From an uncultured Clostridia bacterium (GTDB lineage: Bacteria > Bacillota > Clostridia > Oscillospirales > Ruminococcaceae), in NCBI GenBank assembly GCA_947624575.1, contig CANQKY010000003.1, positions 1 to 64,000 on the forward strand: DNA of 64,000 nt, in the 5' to 3' direction. This document shows, piece by piece, positions 59,938-64,000 of the stretch (position 1 is its first letter; every line of letters begins with the position of its first letter). The translations under genes and the position numbers were made by a program. Below the pieces are notes generated by a model. The model saw nothing but the letters and a program-made list of their open reading frames with translations, was not told where the DNA came from and searched no databases.

Positions 59938-61290
59938 TCACTTCTGCAATTCGAGACGGAAGCACTCCGCATAGGCGCCGCCGATGTGGAGAAGGTCACG
60001 GCAGTCGAGCCGCAGCGCACCGTCGGTGCGGGTGAATTTGACCTTTTGACCGGTACGAAGCAGGGTGATCTCCCGCACCTCGTCCGGCAGCTTCAGTTCC
60101 ACCGTGTCGGGCAATACTGCGCCGTCGTCCAGCAGGAAGAAGGCGTATGCCCTGCCCTCCTTTTTGGTATAGGCGATATTGTCGTGGCAGTAGGGCTCGC
60201 ACACCGTTGTTTCATAAATTCCCTCACCGTGAAGCGTCAGCCACTCACCCATGGCTCTGAGCGTCTTTACCGCCCTTGCAGGAAGCTCGCCGTTTGGCTG
60301 CGGCGCGACATTCAACGCCAGATTGCCGCCCTTGGCAACGATCTCGATCAGCATATGTACGACTTCATTGGGCGTTTTGTATTCGTCCTCGTACCGGAAG
60401 GAGAAATACCGTCCCAGCGGGATACAGCTCTCCCACGGAATCTGCATGACCTTCGGCGGGATCACCGTTTCGGGCGTCACGATATTCTCCATACGCCCGC
60501 CGCCGGTGCGGTTGCAGACGATCAGATGCGGCTGTGTGGTGGAGCGAATTTCGTCCACGATCTCCTCTAAACGAATGCTCTCGCCGCTGACCCAGCCGCC
60601 GTCCAGCCAGAGCACATCAATTTTCCCGTAATCGGAGGTCAGCTCACGAAGCTGAGCGTGGGTATACTGCACGAACTTTTCCCAAAGCTCGGGATACTCC
60701 CTGCGGTCGTAATTGGGGTGGCGCACCTTGGACGGTCCGAACTCCGGCGCCCAGAAATAGGGGCTGCCCCAGTCCGGCTTGGAAAAATAGGTGGAGATTG
60801 CCATGCCGCGTTTTCTGAACTCATCATAGGTACAGCGGATCACATCTGCATAGGGGCTTTGGCTGTGCGGGCAGGAGGGGTGTGTGATCTTCCGATCGGT
60901 TGTCTTGGTGTCCCACATACACACGCCGTCATGGTGCTTGGTGGTGAGCAGCAGATACCGAAAGCCTGCCTGCTCGGCGATCTCCGCCCAGCGGTCGGGA
61001 CGAAACCGCATCGGGAAAAAGGTTTCGATACACCGGTCATACTGTTTTTTGAAGGTCTCGATATCCGTCCAGTCCACAGGCGCCTGCGCCCATGAAGCCG
61101 CATCGTCCGAAAGCGGCCAGGATTCGGCAATCCCGATCTGACAGCTGGGCATAAAGTGCATCATCAGCCCCAGCTTTAAGCCCCGAAACCATTGAAGATG
61201 CCGCTGCACCTCCGGCTCGGTCGGCGGTACGTACCGGCTTTCCTCGGTGTAATCGTGGACTCCGTCCACCGTCATATTGATTCCTGCCAT
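59938..61290 (-). CDS. GH29 alpha-L-fucosidase-like protein
   Basis: HLQWFRGLKLGLMMHF; LLTTKHHDGVCMWDTKTTD; KIDVLWLDGGW; no obvious signal peptide. Confidence 0.88.
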   Translation of the reverse strand: MAGINMTVDGVHDYTEESRYVPPTEPEVQRHLQWFRGLKLGLMMHFMPSCQIGIAESWPLSDDAASWAQAPVDWTDIETFKKQYDRCIETFFPMRFRPDRWAEIAEQAGFRYLLLTTKHHDGVCMWDTKTTDRKITHPSCPHSQSPYADVIRCTYDEFRKRGMAISTYFSKPDWGSPYFWAPEFGPSKVRHPNYDRREYPELWEKFVQYTHAQLRELTSDYGKIDVLWLDGGWVSGESIRLEEIVDEIRSTTQPHLIVCNRTGGGRMENIVTPETVIPPKVMQIPWESCIPLGRYFSFRYEDEYKTPNEVVHMLIEIVAKGGNLALNVAPQPNGELPARAVKTLRAMGEWLTLHGEGIYETTVCEPYCHDNIAYTKKEGRAYAFFLLDDGAVLPDTVELKLPDEVREITLLRTGQKVKFTRTDGALRLDCRDLLHIGGAYAECFRLELQK

Positions 61291-61385
61291 GCTGCATTCC
61301 TCCAAATGCCTTTTTGGGCGATCTGCCCCGTCGGGTATCAGTTTAGCACCCCTGCCTGCAAAAGTCAACGGAAAGCGGCGCTTGA

Positions 61386-61428
61386 AAAAAAAGAACCCGA
61401 CTTTGACTTGAGTCGGGTTCCTTTTTTC
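61386..61428 (-). terminator. Terminator downstream of FtsX-like permease
   Basis: AACCCGACT-loop-AGTCGGGTT with A/T tracts. Confidence 0.75.
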
Positions 61429-64000
61429 ACAGGTTTTCGTTTTTCAGCGCGTCGATCGGATTATCCCGCTTCACCTTCCGCATGGCATACATCATGGTGA
61501 CCAAAACCACAGCGAATACGCTGCACACCGCGATCAAAACCGGCTGCCACGGCAGATAAAAGCTGCGGTCAAATTCCTCGGAAACGGCACGGTAGATAAG
61601 AAAGGTCACACCCACCGCGGCAGGCAAGCCGTACAGCAGCGCCTTACAGCCATAGAGCAGGCACTCGTAATACATCATGCGGTTGAAGCCGCGACCGGTC
61701 ATGCCGACCGATTTGAGCATGGCAAATTCTCTGCGCCGCAGCGCGATATTGGTAGAGATCGTATTGAACACATTGGCGGCGGCGATCAGCGAGATGAGCA
61801 GAATAAAGCCGTAGGCAAACACCTGCACGATCACAACGAGATTTCGGTTTTCCTCCACCATGGCGGCATTGTCATACAGGTTTGCGCCGGAGATACCTTG
61901 ATCCCGCAGGACAGTTTCCAGCGCAGTATAGCTTTTACTGTGATCCTCAGACAAAAATTCATACTCTATGCCGTACCGATCGGCGTCGGGCAGCACCGCC
62001 GCCCGCAGGCTGTAGGGATAAAGCAGGATCAGGAAATCTCCGTCTATCTCCGCGCAGTAAAACGGCAGGCGGTCGAGCTTCTTCCCCGTTTTCAATAAAA
62101 CCGTGTGGAGTGCCTCCTCCGCCGGAAGGGTGAGCTTTTCCTCAAAGTCGTTTTGCTTTGCGTACTCAACCGAAACCGGCGTACCCTGATCGTCGGTGAT
62201 GACCCGCCCGGGATAATAGCCCTCAACCGTTTTTTCGATGGTGGCGGTCAGCTCGCTGCGGTCGTTTTTCAGCACATTCGTCATCGAAAGCTTCTCTGTT
62301 TCGGGGTGATAGTCTTTGAGGAGATCCCACGCCACGGCAAGCGGTGCGGCCGGATTGAAATACGCTGCCTCATTCAGATGATACTCCGCCAAAAGGGTAC
62401 GAAAATGCGCGTCGTCCACAAAATAAAGCACTGTCGATACGCCGAGCTTGCCCGAATCCCCGTTGATCTCATGGACAAACAGCCCTTTTTGCTCCAGCGC
62501 CCGATCAGAGAGCATTTCTTCCTTTATCTCCACAAGTCCCGCGCCGTAGGAGAGAAGATATGCCGCATCGGTGATCCCCTGTGCGTCCCTGGTCAGGGCA
62601 AGCAACTGATCCTCGGTCAAATCACCGCGGTTTGCCGCAGTTTGGTAAAAGCGCAGGTCACAACCGCCGGTATTCACTTCCGCCCGCACCGAATCCATCA
62701 TATAAGCGCAAAACGAGGACGCCGAGATAAACAGCACGATGCTCATAAAAAGGCTGACCACCGTTGCGCGGTATTTCGACCGGCTTCGTTTATAGTATTT
62801 GTTCGCCAGCATACCGGGTAACCCGAACAACCGGTAGGTCAAGCGGGAGGTTTTTACCTCCTTTTGCTTTGCCTTTATATCCATGCTCTGCCGTATGGCG
62901 CTCACGGCGGACACCCGTGTGGCGCGTTTGGAAGGAATCCATGCCGAGAGAAGCACCGTGAAAAGCGCCAGCGCGGCGGCGATCAAAATCGCAGGCAGCG
63001 ATACCCGCACCCGCATCGGAAACGGCACACCCAGAATACTGCGAAAGCGTTCGCCGATCAAAAACAGCGTGATCCCGATCCCGCCGACCCCGACTAAGAT
63101 TCCGAGCGGGATTCCGATCCCGCTGATCACCACCGCCTCAAACAAAACCGAGCGGCGTATCTGCTTTTTGGTTCCGCCGACCGAGGACAACAGCCCGAAC
63201 TGTCGGGTTCGCTCCGACACCGAGATGGAAAATGCATTGTAAATCAGCGCGACCGACCCGAACACGATCAATGCGATCACAATGGCGGACAGCAGAGTCA
63301 GCATCGCGATCATGCCGTCCCCCACATACACGCCGAGGAAGGTAAGCACCCGTTCATTGGTTTCACCGCCAAGGTGGTGCGCCTGCATAAAGCGGTCGGT
63401 CTCCTGCGGCTGTCTCATGGAAAACCAGACGTCGTATTCCGCTTCTGCGGCAGGCACGGCGTCCCGAACGGTCAGCGCCGTATAGCCCGGCGCGGAATAT
63501 CCCTCAAAGGACGGGCGTTCATAAAAACCCACCACCGTATAGCTTCTTGTCTCATGCGGCGAAAATCTTTCGGTAACGGTGACCCCGTTTTCCTCCTCCA
63601 ATGCCTGTAAGGGATTATACTGGTCGAGGGTCACATCGCCCTCCCCGATCCGGTTGCCGAGGGTGAGCGTCAGCCTGTCGCCGAGCCGATGGGTCACGCC
63701 GCCGTTTTTCGCCAGATGCTCGGGCAGCAGAATTTCCTCCGCCGTTTCGGGATACCTGCCCTCGGTCAGATGCACCGGCATCATATCGGTGAAGTCCTCT
63801 GACATACCCAGCAGATAGAGATAGGGCTTATACTCATTTTTACAGCCCTCCGCCACGGCGTAGCCGAGCTTTTGCCCGAAGGCGGTGCGCTCCACCTCCT
63901 TTGCCCCGATCACCATATTCCGTGTATCGGTGTCCACCGTCATCGCACTGCCGTGCCAGCTGCCGTTTTGATAGACTGCGTACTCCAACATATAGTGGTA
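61427..64000 (-). CDS. FtsX-like ABC transporter permease (5' end beyond window)
   Basis: ALIYNAFSISVSERTRQFGLLSSVGGTKKQIRRSV; NVFNTISTNIALRRREFAMLKSVGMTGRGFNRMM. Confidence 0.88.
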   Translation of the reverse strand, partial: YHYMLEYAVYQNGSWHGSAMTVDTDTRNMVIGAKEVERTAFGQKLGYAVAEGCKNEYKPYLYLLGMSEDFTDMMPVHLTEGRYPETAEEILLPEHLAKNGGVTHRLGDRLTLTLGNRIGEGDVTLDQYNPLQALEEENGVTVTERFSPHETRSYTVVGFYERPSFEGYSAPGYTALTVRDAVPAAEAEYDVWFSMRQPQETDRFMQAHHLGGETNERVLTFLGVYVGDGMIAMLTLLSAIVIALIVFGSVALIYNAFSISVSERTRQFGLLSSVGGTKKQIRRSVLFEAVVISGIGIPLGILVGVGGIGITLFLIGERFRSILGVPFPMRVRVSLPAILIAAALALFTVLLSAWIPSKRATRVSAVSAIRQSMDIKAKQKEVKTSRLTYRLFGLPGMLANKYYKRSRSKYRATVVSLFMSIVLFISASSFCAYMMDSVRAEVNTGGCDLRFYQTAANRGDLTEDQLLALTRDAQGITDAAYLLSYGAGLVEIKEEMLSDRALEQKGLFVHEINGDSGKLGVSTVLYFVDDAHFRTLLAEYHLNEAAYFNPAAPLAVAWDLLKDYHPETEKLSMTNVLKNDRSELTATIEKTVEGYYPGRVITDDQGTPVSVEYAKQNDFEEKLTLPAEEALHTVLLKTGKKLDRLPFYCAEIDGDFLILLYPYSLRAAVLPDADRYGIEYEFLSEDHSKSYTALETVLRDQGISGANLYDNAAMVEENRNLVVIVQVFAYGFILLISLIAAANVFNTISTNIALRRREFAMLKSVGMTGRGFNRMMYYECLLYGCKALLYGLPAAVGVTFLIYRAVSEEFDRSFYLPWQPVLIAVCSVFAVVLVTMMYAMRKVKRDNPIDALKNENL

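Overview
The window looks chromosomal, from a moderately GC-rich, spore-forming Clostridia/Oscillospirales-like bacterium (sigF-spoIIAB-spoIIAA, sigG, rplU-prp-rpmA-obgE, pgk-tpiA-gpmI, groESL). Most of it is well-packed housekeeping genes. The accessory material includes: (1) a cohesin-dockerin locus (about 5.6-14.3 kb) around sigG, with two membrane-anchored cohesin proteins, three dockerin proteins (two carrying SH3b plus lysozyme-like or C39-like cell-wall/peptidase domains) and a GH18-like protein with a degenerate active-site motif; (2) a compact EcoRI/RsrI-type restriction-modification operon with an XRE regulator, in a window where I could find no GAATTC site by eye; (3) an MNT-HEPN toxin-antitoxin pair bracketed by 39-bp direct copies of a tRNA-Ser terminator; (4) a dispersed ~240-bp intergenic repeat family whose terminal hairpin shows compensatory changes, one copy being flanked by a perfect 26-bp duplication of a terminator hairpin; (5) an ABC-DUF1854-ABC operon; (6) an AT-rich ABC exporter with an in-frame TAG near its start; (7) two T-box leaders with Ile (ilvA) and Leu (leuA) specifiers. 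Seven tRNA genes and a CIRCE element were located. All assignments come from reading motifs and recalled families; no searches were run.
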